The notes below the pieces were generated by a model. That model searched no databases and had not been told where the DNA came from. It saw nothing but the letters and a program-made list of their open reading frames with translations. The translations under genes and the position numbers were made by a program. This document shows, one piece after another, positions 19,347 to 27,624 of a stretch of DNA of 41,639 nt (its first letter is position 1; each line of letters opens with the position of its first letter). Source of the stretch: Pseudomonas sp. PA27(2017). Lineage in GTDB: Bacteria > Pseudomonadota > Gammaproteobacteria > Pseudomonadales > Pseudomonadaceae. The stretch lies in NCBI RefSeq assembly GCF_001945445.1, contig NZ_MSXW01000060.1, positions 446 to 42,084 on the forward strand, given 5' to 3'.

Positions 19347-20333
19347 TCAGTCGCTCGTCGTGAGCAGGTGCAACAGCCGGGCGGCAGCGCGGGCGGTGCG
19401 GTTGTCGATGTCGTGCTCTGGGTTGACCTCGGCGACGTCGATCAACCGCAGCTTGCCGCTGGCTTTCAGGCGCAGCAGCAGGGGTTCGAGCAGCGCCAGC
19501 GGCACGCCGCGGGCGGCTGGCGCGCTGACGCCGGGCGCTTCGCAGGCCGGCAGTACGTCGATGTCCAGGGTCAGGTAAAGCAGGTCGCAGCCTGAGACGA
19601 AGGCGTCCAGGTCGCGGCCGATGGCCTCCAGGGTGGCCTCACGAATCTCGCGGTCTTCGCGCACCAGCACGTTCAGCTCGGCGGCGCGATCGAACAACGC
19701 GCGGGTATTGCTGGCGCGGCTGATGCCCAGGCAGGCGTAATTGAACGGCCAGCCACGCGCGGCGCACTGTTCGGCGATCTGCGCGAAGGGCGTGCCCGAG
19801 GAGTGCACGTGCGCCGGGTCGCGCAGGTCGAAATGGGCATCGAAGTTGATGATGCCAATGCGCGGGGCGGCCCTCCGCGGGGCGGCCTTCCGCGGGGCGG
19901 CGCTCCGCGCATCGGCTCGTTTTTCCAGGTGTCCGGCCAGCCCGGACCAGCTGCCGTAGGCCACTTCGTGTCCGCCGCCGAGCACCAGCGGCAGGTGTCC
20001 GCTGTCGAGCAACGCGCACACGCCGTTGGCCAGGCGCGTCTGGGCGGCCTCCAGGTCGCCGTCTTCGCAGACGATATCGCCGGCTTCGAAGGCCGGCGCG
20101 TCGCGGTGCCAGGCCAGGTTGGCCAGTGCCTTGCGCAGCGCTACGGGGCCGCCCACGGCACCCACGCGGCCATGGTTGCGCTGCACGCCTTCGTCACAGG
20201 CGAAGCCGAGCAAGGCGATGCCCGGCTCGGCACCGGCGTGCAGCGGCTGGATGCGCTGGTGCCAGCGGGCGCTGTCCGGTTCGGGGTCGACGCGGCCGGT
20301 CCACGGGGCCATGGTGAAACGGTCAGCGTGCAT
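19347..20333 (-). CDS. hutG: Formimidoylglutamase (arginase family)
   Basis: 328 residues from MHADRFTMAPWTGRVD. The binuclear Mn site of the ureohydrolase fold is complete: GGGHE at 119-123 (H122), DAHFD at 165-169 (D165, H167, D169) and DID at 257-259. It hydrolyses N-formimidoyl-L-glutamate to glutamate and formamide, the last step of the four-step histidine pathway. The start follows GGAG and overlaps the end of hutI by 11 bp. An upstream in-frame ATG at 20348 is possible. Residues 144-158 are a threefold repeat of an AAPR-type pentapeptide coded by a 15-bp tandem repeat, lying directly before the metal-binding strand; this makes the protein slightly longer than usual. Confidence 0.95.
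   Translation of the reverse strand: MHADRFTMAPWTGRVDPEPDSARWHQRIQPLHAGAEPGIALLGFACDEGVQRNHGRVGAVGGPVALRKALANLAWHRDAPAFEAGDIVCEDGDLEAAQTRLANGVCALLDSGHLPLVLGGGHEVAYGSWSGLAGHLEKRADARSAAPRKAAPRRAAPRIGIINFDAHFDLRDPAHVHSSGTPFAQIAEQCAARGWPFNYACLGISRASNTRALFDRAAELNVLVREDREIREATLEAIGRDLDAFVSGCDLLYLTLDIDVLPACEAPGVSAPAARGVPLALLEPLLLRLKASGKLRLIDVAEVNPEHDIDNRTARAAARLLHLLTTSD
19861..19905. repeat. Three tandem 15-bp repeats inside hutG
   Basis: The unit CGCGGGGCGGCCCTC occurs at 19861-19875, 19876-19890 (one change) and 19891-19905 (two changes). It encodes RAAPR, KAAPR, SAAPR on the minus strand. The length is a multiple of three, so copy-number change would keep the frame. Confidence 0.92.
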
Positions 20334-21540
20334 GGCTGATGACTCCATTGAAGACGCGCTGGCGCAGGCGCCCGGCCTGCACGGCATAGGCCAGCTCGGC
20401 TGGTTGGCGAACGTCCCACAGGCACAGGTCGGCGACTGCGCCAATCGCGATGCGGCCCAGCTCCGGGCGGCCGAGGGCACGCGCCGCGTGGGCGGTCATG
20501 CCGGCCAGGGCTTCGCGTGGGGTCAGGCGAAACAGGGTGCAGGCCAGGTTGGCCATCAGCGTGGGCAGGCAGATCGGCGAGGTGCCGGGGTTGGCGTCGC
20601 TGGCCACTGCCATGGGCACGCCGTGGCGGCGCAGCAGTTCGATGGGCGGCAGGCGGGTTTCGCGCAGCACGTGAAAGGCCCCGGGCAGCAGCACGCCAAC
20701 GGTCCCAGCCTCGGCCATGGCGCGCACGCCGTCCTCGTCCAGGTACTCGATATGGTCCGCGGACCAGGCGCCATAACGGGCGGCCAACGCGCTGCCGCCC
20801 AGGTTGGACAACTGCTCGGCATGAGCCTTGATGGCCAGGCCATGGCGTTGTGCAGCCTGGAAAACCCGCTCGCATTGGGCCGGGGAGAAGGCGATGCCTT
20901 CGCAGAACACGTCCACTGCGTCGGCCAGGCGCTGGCTGGCGGCGGCCGGAATCATCTGCTCGCAGACCAGCTCGATATAGCCGTCGGCATCGTCGACGTA
21001 CTCCGGCGGCAGGGCATGGGCGCCCAGCAGCGTGGTGCTGATGCGCACCGGCCGCAAGGTGGCCAGGCGCCGCGCCACGCGCAGCATCTTCAGTTCGTCG
21101 TGCAGGGTCAGGCCGTAGCCGGATTTGATCTCCAGGGTGGTGACGCCATCGGCCAGCAGGGCATCCAGGCGCGGCAGGCTGGCTTCGATCAGCTCCTCCT
21201 CACTCGCGGCGCGGGTGGCCCGCACGGTGCTGAGAATGCCGCCGCCGTTGCGGGCGATGGTTTCGTAGCTGACGCCTTCGAGGCGCTGTTCGAATTCGCC
21301 GGCACGATCACCGGCATACACAAGGTGGCTATGGCAATCGACCAGGCCGGGCGTCATCACGCCGCCGCTGGCTGCTTGTTCGGCACCAGCGGCCAGGCTC
21401 GGGTCGAACTCGTTCTCCGGCCACAGGCCGTCAATAAGCCCATGCTCGACCCGCACGGCCATCGGCTCGGGGAGCTGTTCGAGGCCATCGAACAGAGTGA
21501 CGTTGCGCCAGAGCAGGGGAGTGGACTGGGAGGAAGCCAT
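20323..21540 (-). CDS. hutI: Imidazolonepropionase
   Basis: 405 residues, full length. The metal-dependent amidohydrolase core shows VDCHSHLVYAGDR (HxH motif near 69-71 on the first strand), the conserved GGGI block, IKSGYGLT, KAHAEQLS and SDANPGTSP. It opens the ring of 4-imidazolone-5-propionate to N-formimidoylglutamate. AAGG precedes the ATG at 9 nt. It is the first gene of the hut operon; two HutC-type palindromes and a candidate promoter lie directly upstream. The stop overlaps the hutG start. Confidence 0.98.
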   Translation of the reverse strand: MASSQSTPLLWRNVTLFDGLEQLPEPMAVRVEHGLIDGLWPENEFDPSLAAGAEQAASGGVMTPGLVDCHSHLVYAGDRAGEFEQRLEGVSYETIARNGGGILSTVRATRAASEEELIEASLPRLDALLADGVTTLEIKSGYGLTLHDELKMLRVARRLATLRPVRISTTLLGAHALPPEYVDDADGYIELVCEQMIPAAASQRLADAVDVFCEGIAFSPAQCERVFQAAQRHGLAIKAHAEQLSNLGGSALAARYGAWSADHIEYLDEDGVRAMAEAGTVGVLLPGAFHVLRETRLPPIELLRRHGVPMAVASDANPGTSPICLPTLMANLACTLFRLTPREALAGMTAHAARALGRPELGRIAIGAVADLCLWDVRQPAELAYAVQAGRLRQRVFNGVISHAR

Positions 21541-21561
21541 TGCAGATCGCCTTTTTTGTAA

Positions 21562-21571
21562 TGTATATACA
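21562..21571. promoter_or_regulatory. Proximal HutC-type operator
   Basis: TGTATATACA is a perfect 10-bp palindrome 22 bp before the hutI start. It lies just after a candidate -10 hexamer on the minus strand, a suitable position for repression. HutC sites described in pseudomonads have a TGTA-N2-TACA core, which this fits. Confidence 0.75.
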
Positions 21572-21598
21572 ATTAAGCGAAAGGCCTCAGATGGTCAA
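21570..21598 (-). promoter_or_regulatory. Candidate sigma-70 promoter of the hut operon
   Basis: On the minus strand TTGACC (21593-21598) is followed after 17 bp by TAATTG (21570-21575). The -35 is good and the -10 is weak. The -10 overlaps the proximal operator. No sigma-54 -24/-12 element was seen in this region. Confidence 0.45.
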
Positions 21599-21645
21599 GC
21601 CCTGTGCACTATTGTCGGCACATTTAGAAGCGTGTGACGTTATCG

Positions 21646-21657
21646 ATGTATATACAT
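21646..21657. promoter_or_regulatory. Distal HutC-type operator
   Basis: ATGTATATACAT is a perfect 12-bp palindrome with the same core as the proximal site. The centres are 85 bp apart, about eight helical turns, compatible with looping by HutC. Confidence 0.7.
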
Positions 21658-21677
21658 TTTCCCGGCTGGCAGATGAC

Positions 21678-22049
21678 TCAGGAGCGATCCTGGGGATGGC
21701 GCTTGGCGAGAGGGAAGGCCGGCAGCCAGGCTTCGCGCCGGCTCGTCCAGCATTCGTAGGAGGGCTGCAGCTGATCGGGTGCGTCGAGGGCGCCCAGGTG
21801 GATTTCGATTTCATCGCCACTGCGGGCGAACAGCGAGGAACCGCAACGCGGACAGAAGTGGCGCCCGGCGTAGCTATGGGTTGCGCCGCTGACCGTCACG
21901 GCATCGCGGATGAAGATCGCCGCGGCGTAGAACAGCGCGCCATGGTGCTTGCGGCAGTCGAGGCAATGACAGATGCCGACTCGCTCAGGTTGGCATGCCG
22001 CTGAGAGTCGGACCTGGCCGCACAGGCAGCCGCCGGTGAATGGATCCAT
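21678..22049 (-). CDS. GFA/CENP-V domain zinc protein
   Basis: 123 residues of the GFA family (PF04828). The zinc ligands are seen as GGCLCGQVR (C8, C10), CHCLDCRK (C27, C29, C32) and FCPRCGS (C66, C69). Members were first linked to glutathione-dependent formaldehyde activation, but most are of unknown function. The start is well defined by AGGAGG 6 nt upstream. It lies on the same strand as the hut genes but upstream of the hut operators, so it is probably not induced with them unless by read-through. A palindromic repeat element lies just upstream. Confidence 0.9.
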   Translation of the reverse strand: MDPFTGGCLCGQVRLSAACQPERVGICHCLDCRKHHGALFYAAAIFIRDAVTVSGATHSYAGRHFCPRCGSSLFARSGDEIEIHLGALDAPDQLQPSYECWTSRREAWLPAFPLAKRHPQDRS

Positions 22050-22081
22050 GCCGCACCTCCTGCAGGCTCATGGCATGGAGC

Positions 22082-22352
22082 CTAGGGTCTGTTCCCGTTT
22101 CAGCGCGAGCCGCGTTGCCGCGAGAAATGGCCTCCGGTTAGACGCAGGACGCAGGGAATGGTTGCTCCCTTGCCAAGTCCTGCAACGACAGCGGAGGCCA
22201 TTTCCCGCGCAACCCGAAGGGCCGGGCCAGTTTTTGTGCGATGCGGCGTTACTCGATGGCTCATTTGACCTGCCAAACTTCGCATCTCGTGCCTTGCCTC
22301 GCACAAAAACTGGCTCCGGCGCGGCCGTGCGTGAAACGGGAACAGACCCTAG
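22082..22352. mobile_element. MITE-like 271-bp palindromic element
   Basis: The ends form a perfect 21-bp inverted repeat (22082-22102 and 22332-22352) beginning CTAGGGTCTGTTCCCG. Inside are two long imperfect hairpins: arms 22114-22136 with 22192-22213 (core AAATGGCCTCCG), and arms 22221-22241 with 22300-22320 (core CCAGTTTTTGTGCGA). There is no gene. The outermost CTAG is itself palindromic, so any target duplication cannot be told apart. The layout resembles a non-autonomous mobile element or a large structured intergenic repeat. Confidence 0.75.
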
Positions 22353-22374
22353 CAGCAGGTGAGCGCGCGGCGAG

Positions 22375-23010
22375 TCAGGGGCGATAGGCGCGCAGGAACA
22401 TCTCGACGGTGGCATGGGCGTGTTGCTCCTGCTGCGCCTCGGTCTCCGGCTCGCCGCAGCCGATCAGCAGGCGAAAGTTGGCACAGCCCTTGAGCAGGGA
22501 GAAGAACTGATCGGCGGCGAGCTTCGGCGATTCGATACGCAACTGGCCGCTCTGGTCCATCTTGGCCAGCAGGCGCTCCATCTCGGCGAGCAAGCGCTGT
22601 GGCCCGGCCTCGTAGAAGATTTTCGCCAGTTGCGGGTCCTGGGTGCCGAGGCTGGTCATCAGGCGATGCAAGTCGACGGACTCGCTGCTGTTGAGCAACT
22701 GGCTGAAGCCGCGGGCGATGTTGAGCAGCACGTTATGCACGGTCGCGCCGGCGGGAAACTCGAAGAACAGCTCGGGCAACTGCTCTTCGCAGCGGGCCTT
22801 CACCGCGGCGCAGAATAGCGTCTCCTTGTCGTTGAAGTGGCTGTACACCGTAAGCTTGGAAACGCCGGCATGGGCGGCGATGGCGTCCATGCTGCTGCCG
22901 GCGTAGCCGTAGCGCAGGAACAGGCATTTGGCCGCTTCGAGAATGGCTTCGCGCTTGGCGAGATCCTTGGGGCGACCGGGGCCGCTGGACTGCAATGACG
23001 TGTCTGACAT
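22375..23010 (-). CDS. TetR-family repressor of the adjacent RND pump
   Basis: 211 residues. The DNA-binding domain is at ~14-65, with REAILEAAKCLFLRYGYAGSSM and then HAGVSKLTVYSHFNDKETLF as helix-turn-helix (quoted in part). The C-terminal part is an all-alpha ligand domain (TetR_C family of efflux regulators). It is divergent from an RND operon over a 93-bp gap with a composite palindrome, which strongly suggests it represses the pump. Size and layout resemble MexL of P. aeruginosa MexL-MexJK, but orthology is not established. The ribosome-binding site is weak, consistent with low expression. Confidence 0.9.
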   Translation of the reverse strand: MSDTSLQSSGPGRPKDLAKREAILEAAKCLFLRYGYAGSSMDAIAAHAGVSKLTVYSHFNDKETLFCAAVKARCEEQLPELFFEFPAGATVHNVLLNIARGFSQLLNSSESVDLHRLMTSLGTQDPQLAKIFYEAGPQRLLAEMERLLAKMDQSGQLRIESPKLAADQFFSLLKGCANFRLLIGCGEPETEAQQEQHAHATVEMFLRAYRP

Positions 23011-23017
23011 CGGGCGA

Positions 23018-23078
23018 TTTTAATACTGGACTGCCGAGTACGCTATTTTTAATATACCCGGCAGTACAAATATTAAAA
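23018..23078. promoter_or_regulatory. Composite operator between TetR and RND genes
   Basis: Left half TTTTAATA-n4-ACTGCCGAGTA (23018-23040) is mirrored by a right half whose reverse complement reads TTTTAATA-n5-ACTGCCGGGTA (23055-23078). Both a GC-rich and an AT-rich block are therefore repeated in inverted order, covering most of the divergent promoter region. Confidence 0.7.
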
Positions 23079-23103
23079 AGTTCCCGCTGAAAGGACGCTC
23101 ATC

Positions 23104-24207
23104 ATGTTCTGCCATGCTCTGTATCGCCTCGCGCCCCTGTGCCTGGCTCTGTCCCTGGTTGCCTGCAGCGACGCGCAGGCGCCGCAGCCGGGCATTCGAC
23201 CGGCCATGGTCGCGCAGCCGCAGCTGTCGGCGGAGCAGGTGGACAGCTACCCAGGCGAGGTCAGGGCGCGGCTGGAACCCGAGCTGGCCTTTCGCATCGC
23301 CGGCAAGGTGACCCGGCGGCTGGTCGAAGTGGGCCAGCGGGTCGACAAGGATGCGCCACTGGCCGAGCTGGACCCGCAGGACGTGCGCCTGCAGCTCGAC
23401 GCCTCCCGCGCCCAGCTGCAATCGGCCGAATCCAACCTGCAATTGGCGCGCGCCGAGCGCGACCGCTACCGCACCCTGCAGCAACGCGGGATGATCAGCA
23501 AATCCCTGGCCGACAACGCCGAAAACACCTTTCGCGCCGCCGAAGCGCGCCTGCGCCAGGTGCGCGCCGAGCTCAACGTCGCCGACAACCAGGCCGGTTA
23601 CGCCGTGCTGAAAACGCCACAGAGCGGGGTGATCGTGCAGCGCCGTGCCGAGGTCGGGCAGGTTGTGGCAGCCGGGCAGACGGTGTTCGTGCTGGCCGCC
23701 GATGGCGAGCGCGAGGTGCTGATCGACCTGCCCGAGCAGGTGATCAGGCATCTCGCCATCGGTCAGGAAGTGGCCGTGGAGCTGTGGTCGCAGCCTGGCG
23801 AGCGGCTGGCCGGGCGCGTGCGTGAGCTGTCGCCCGCGGCCGATTCACGCTCGCGAACCTATGCCGCCCGGGTGGCGCTGCAGGCGTCCGAGGCGCAGGT
23901 CGAGCTCGGCCAGAGCGCCCGGGTGTTCATCGCCCGCAATGGCGACGTGCCGCTGGCAGTGCCGCTGTCGGCACTGAGCGCGGAACAGGGCCAGCCCTAC
24001 GTCTGGGTGGTCGACCCCCAGACTTCCACGCTCAAGCGTACCGCCGTGCGGGTCGGCGCCTATGGCGAGAAGAGCGTGCCGGTGCTCGACGGCCTGAAGG
24101 CCAGCGACTGGGTGGTGGTGGCCGGTGTGCAGGTGCTGCTCGACGGCCAGCAGGTGCGCCCGGTGGATCGGCAGAACCGTGCCGTCGACCTGGCTGCCAA
24201 GGAGTAA
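23104..24207 (+). CDS. RND efflux periplasmic adaptor lipoprotein
   Basis: 367 residues of the HlyD/AcrA membrane-fusion family. The signal peptide ends in lipobox LVAC, so C21 should be lipidated and hold the protein to the inner membrane. Order of parts: first lipoyl half-motif near 70-85, coiled-coil hairpin ~85-150 (QLQSAESNLQLARAERDRYR and following), second lipoyl half (LKTPQSGVIVQRRAEVGQVV) ~163-185, then beta-barrel and membrane-proximal domains. It links the RND permease to an outer-membrane channel. AAGGA precedes the ATG. The permease gene starts 6 bp after its stop. No outer-membrane factor gene is present, so the pump must borrow one. Confidence 0.93.
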   Translation: MFCHALYRLAPLCLALSLVACSDAQAPQPGIRPAMVAQPQLSAEQVDSYPGEVRARLEPELAFRIAGKVTRRLVEVGQRVDKDAPLAELDPQDVRLQLDASRAQLQSAESNLQLARAERDRYRTLQQRGMISKSLADNAENTFRAAEARLRQVRAELNVADNQAGYAVLKTPQSGVIVQRRAEVGQVVAAGQTVFVLAADGEREVLIDLPEQVIRHLAIGQEVAVELWSQPGERLAGRVRELSPAADSRSRTYAARVALQASEAQVELGQSARVFIARNGDVPLAVPLSALSAEQGQPYVWVVDPQTSTLKRTAVRVGAYGEKSVPVLDGLKASDWVVVAGVQVLLDGQQVRPVDRQNRAVDLAAKE

Positions 24208-24213
24208 GCGCCG

Positions 24214-27200
24214 ATGTCGTTCAACCTGTCCGCCTGGGCGCTGCAGCACCGCCAGATCGTGCTCTACCTCATGCTGCTGCTCGGCGTCGTCGGCGCGCTG
24301 TCCTACACCAAGCTGGGGCAGAGCGAGGATCCGCCGTTCACCTTCAAGGCCATGGTGGTGAAGACCAACTGGCCGGGCGCCACCGCCGAGCAGGTGTCGC
24401 GCCAGGTCACCGAGCGCATCGAGAAGAAACTGATGGAGACCGGCGAGTACGAGCGCATCGTGTCGTTCTCGCGGCCCGGCGAATCCCAGGTCACCTTCAT
24501 GGCCCGGGACTCGATGCACTCCAACGAGATTCCCGAGCTCTGGTACCAGCTACGCAAGAAGATCGGCGACATTCGCCATACGCTGCCCGCCGGTATCCAG
24601 GGGCCGTTCTTCAACGACGAATTCGGCACCACCTTCGGCAACATCTACGCGCTGACCGGCAACGGTTTCGACTACGCAGTGCTCAAGGATTACGCCGACC
24701 GCGTGCAACTGCAGCTACAGCGGGTCAGGGATGTCGGCAAGGTCGAGCTGGTCGGTCTGCAGGACGAGAAAATCTGGATCGAGCTGTCCAACACCAAGCT
24801 CGCTACCCTCGGCCTGCCGCTCGCTGCAGTGCAGCAGGCTCTCGAACAGCAGAACGCCATGCCCGTGGCCGGCTTCTTCGAGACCGACACCGACCGGGTG
24901 CAACTGCGCGTCAGCGGCAACTTCGAGACGGTCGAGCAGATCCGCGATTTCCCCATCCGCGTGGCTGACCGCACCTTCCGCATCGGCGACGTGGCCGAAA
25001 TCAGCCGCGGCTTCAATGATCCGCCGGCGCCGCGCATGCGTTTCATGGGCGAGGATGCCATCGGCCTGGCGGTTTCCATGAAGCCGGGCGGCGACATCCT
25101 GGTGCTCGGCAAGGCGCTGGAAAGCGAGTTCACCCGCCTGCAGAACAACCTGCCGGCGGGCATGCAGTTGCGCAAGGTGTCGGACCAACCAGCGGCGGTG
25201 AAGACCGGCGTCGGCGAGTTCGTCAAGGTGCTCACCGAGGCGCTGATCATCGTGCTGCTGGTCAGCTTCTTCTCCCTCGGACTGCGCACCGGGCTGGTGG
25301 TGGCGCTGTCGATTCCCCTGGTGCTGGCGATGACCTTCGCCGCCATGTACTACCTCAACATCGGCCTGCACAAGATTTCCCTCGGCGCCCTGGTGTTGGC
25401 GCTGGGCCTGCTGGTGGACGACGCGATCATTGCCGTGGAGATCATGGCGATCAAGATGGAACAGGGCTACGACCGCCTCAAGGCGGCGAGCTTCGCCTGG
25501 ACCAGTACGGCCTTCCCGATGCTCACCGGTACGCTGATCACCGCAGCAGGCTTTCTGCCGATTGCCACTGCGCAGTCGGGCACCGGCGAATACACCCGCT
25601 CGATCTTCCAGGTGGTAACCATCGCCCTGTTGATGTCCTGGGTGGCGGCGGTGATGTTCGTGCCGTACCTGGGCGCGCGACTGTTGCCGGACCTGGCCAA
25701 GCGCGCGGCCCTCAAGCATGGCAGCACGGGCGGGCATGACCCTTATTCAACGCCTTTCTATGCACGTGTGCGTCGCCTGGTCGACTGGTGCGTGCGCTGG
25801 CGCAAGACGGTCATCGTGCTGACCCTGGCGTTGTTCGTCGGCTCGATCTTTCTGTTCAGGTTCGTGCCGCAGCAGTTCTTTCCCGCTTCGGGGCGCCTGG
25901 AATTGATGGTCGATTTCAAGCTGGCCGAAGGCGCTTCGCTGATCGCCACCGAAGCTGAGGTGCGGCGCCTGGAACAGCGCCTGGCGGGTCATCCGGGTGT
26001 GGACAACTACGTGGCCTATGTCGGCACTGGCTCGCCACGTTTTTACCTGCCGCTGGACCAGCAGCTGCCGGCCACCAGCTTTGCGCAGATCGTGGTACTG
26101 GCCAAAACCATCGAGGAGCGCGAGGCCGTACGCGCCTGGTTGATCGACGTGTTGCGCGATGAATTCCCGAGCCTGCGCACGCGCATCTCCCGCCTGGAGA
26201 ATGGGCCGCCCGTCGGCTACCCGGTGCAGTTCCGGGTTTCCGGCGAGCATATCGAAGAGGTGCGCGCCCTGGCCCGTCAGGTCGCCGACAAGGTGCGCGC
26301 CAACCCCGATGTGGTCAACGTGCACCTCGATTGGCAGGAGCCGAGCAAGGTGGTGTACCTGAACATCGACCAGGAGCGCGCCCGGGCTCTGGGCGTGAGC
26401 ACCGCCGATGTGGCCAGGTTCCTGCGCAGCTCGCTCAATGGCTCGTCGGTCAGCGATTACCGCGAAGACAACGAGCTGATCGAAATCCTCCTGCGCGGCA
26501 CCTCGACGGAGCGCCAGGCGCTGCAGCTGCTACCGAGCCTGGCGGTGCCCACCGACAGTGGTAAGAGCGTGGCGCTGGCGCAGATCGCCAACCTGGAATA
26601 CGGCTTCGAGGAAGGGGTGATCTGGCACCGCAATCGCTTGCCGACCGTCACCGTGCGCGCCGATATCTACGGGCCCCAGCAGCCGGCCACGCTGACCAGG
26701 CAGATCCTGCCGACCCTGGCCGACATCCGCGCCAGCCTGCCGGATGGCTACCTGCTGGAAGTCGGCGGCTCGGTAGAGGATTCCTCCAAGGGTCAGGCCT
26801 CGGTAGTGGCCGGCGTGCCATTGTTCGTCGTGGTGGTGCTGACCCTGCTGATGCTGCAGCTCAAGAGCTTCTCGCGCATGACCATGGTGTTTCTCACCGC
26901 GCCCCTGGGGTTGATCGGCGTGACCCTGTTCCTGCTGCTGTTCGGTCAGCCGTTCGGCTTCGTGGCGATGCTCGGCACCATTGCGCTGTCGGGGATGATC
27001 ATGCGCAACTCGGTGATTCTGGTCGATCAGATCGAGCAGGACCGCGAGGCGGGGCTGGACAGCTGGAACGCCATCGTCGAAGCCACCGTGCGGCGCTTCC
27101 GGCCCATCGTGCTGACCGCCTTGGCCGCGGTGCTGGCGATGATCCCGCTGTCGCGCAGCGTGTTCTTCGGGCCAATGGCGGTGGCGATCATGGGCGGTCT

Positions 27201-27303
27201 GGTGGTGGCCACGGCGCTGACCCTGCTGTTTCTGCCGGCATTGTATGCGGCTTGGTTCAGGGTCAAGCCGAGCGATAGGGCGCAGGCAGAGGGTGACAGT
27301 TAA
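24214..27303 (+). CDS. RND efflux permease (AcrB/MexK type)
   Basis: 1029 residues with twelve membrane segments and two large periplasmic loops. The proton-relay pair D402-D403 is present in the fourth segment (LGLLVDDAIIAVEIM). The N terminus MSFNLSAWAL and the ending fit the shorter-loop, MexK-like branch of the HAE1 family; adaptor and permease sizes (367 and 1029) are close to MexJ and MexK as I remember them. It exports drugs or other small molecules using proton motive force. The start follows AAGGAG, inside the end of the adaptor gene. Substrate range cannot be read from sequence. Complete and intact. Confidence 0.95.
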   Translation: MSFNLSAWALQHRQIVLYLMLLLGVVGALSYTKLGQSEDPPFTFKAMVVKTNWPGATAEQVSRQVTERIEKKLMETGEYERIVSFSRPGESQVTFMARDSMHSNEIPELWYQLRKKIGDIRHTLPAGIQGPFFNDEFGTTFGNIYALTGNGFDYAVLKDYADRVQLQLQRVRDVGKVELVGLQDEKIWIELSNTKLATLGLPLAAVQQALEQQNAMPVAGFFETDTDRVQLRVSGNFETVEQIRDFPIRVADRTFRIGDVAEISRGFNDPPAPRMRFMGEDAIGLAVSMKPGGDILVLGKALESEFTRLQNNLPAGMQLRKVSDQPAAVKTGVGEFVKVLTEALIIVLLVSFFSLGLRTGLVVALSIPLVLAMTFAAMYYLNIGLHKISLGALVLALGLLVDDAIIAVEIMAIKMEQGYDRLKAASFAWTSTAFPMLTGTLITAAGFLPIATAQSGTGEYTRSIFQVVTIALLMSWVAAVMFVPYLGARLLPDLAKRAALKHGSTGGHDPYSTPFYARVRRLVDWCVRWRKTVIVLTLALFVGSIFLFRFVPQQFFPASGRLELMVDFKLAEGASLIATEAEVRRLEQRLAGHPGVDNYVAYVGTGSPRFYLPLDQQLPATSFAQIVVLAKTIEEREAVRAWLIDVLRDEFPSLRTRISRLENGPPVGYPVQFRVSGEHIEEVRALARQVADKVRANPDVVNVHLDWQEPSKVVYLNIDQERARALGVSTADVARFLRSSLNGSSVSDYREDNELIEILLRGTSTERQALQLLPSLAVPTDSGKSVALAQIANLEYGFEEGVIWHRNRLPTVTVRADIYGPQQPATLTRQILPTLADIRASLPDGYLLEVGGSVEDSSKGQASVVAGVPLFVVVVLTLLMLQLKSFSRMTMVFLTAPLGLIGVTLFLLLFGQPFGFVAMLGTIALSGMIMRNSVILVDQIEQDREAGLDSWNAIVEATVRRFRPIVLTALAAVLAMIPLSRSVFFGPMAVAIMGGLVVATALTLLFLPALYAAWFRVKPSDRAQAEGDS

Positions 27304-27352
27304 GGGCCTGATGGGATTTGAGAACTCGTGTTGCTGGGGAGCGTTGGTATAA

Positions 27353-27504
27353 GGCATGAGCAGCCACTCAAACCAACCTGTGGGAGCCCCGACCTCGGGG
27401 CGAAACGATTGCAGCCTGACTGCCTATTTCGGCGGTGCCTGAGCGAATCGCCGCGAGGTCGCGGCTCCTACAGTGGATCGAATAACGGCCGCTACCGCCA
27501 CTTT
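27353..27504 (-). repeat. Long dispersed REP-type repeat, copy 2 (inverted)
   Basis: Read on the minus strand, this matches 7941-8090 almost base for base with a 2-bp insertion. It contains the same two REP palindromes. Unlike copy 1, it is not flanked by CCTGTTCACGATCTTT ends. It fills most of the 321-bp gap after the RND operon; the rest holds only the terminator at 27575. Confidence 0.85.
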
Positions 27505-27574
27505 TCAGCCATCACAGTCGTAAGGTGAGCGATGCTTTATCCGTCCACCAATCCAACGCTCACCGCGCAGAATG

Positions 27575-27611
27575 AAAAAGGGGCTGGCACATAACGCGCC
27601 AGCCCCTTTTT
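27575..27611. terminator. Bidirectional Rho-independent terminator
   Basis: A perfect 14-bp stem AAAAAGGGGCTGGC / GCCAGCCCCTTTTT with a 9-nt loop. T-runs on both strands let it end the minus-strand DUF4197 gene (stop 14 bp away) and block read-through from the RND operon. Confidence 0.93.
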
Positions 27612-27624
27612 TGCAGCTTGCCAG

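Noticed and set aside
20026..21561. A 511-codon plus-strand frame opposite hutG and hutI
   Set aside because: Same reasoning: both minus-strand enzymes have complete active sites.
21541..21677. Sigma-54 promoter for the hut operon
   Set aside because: Known for some Pseudomonas hut promoters, but no TGGCAC-n5-TTGC element was found on the minus strand here.
22375..27303. Naming the pump MexL-MexJ-MexK outright
   Set aside because: Sizes and layout agree, but several similar TetR-adaptor-RND sets exist in Pseudomonas and orthology needs an alignment.
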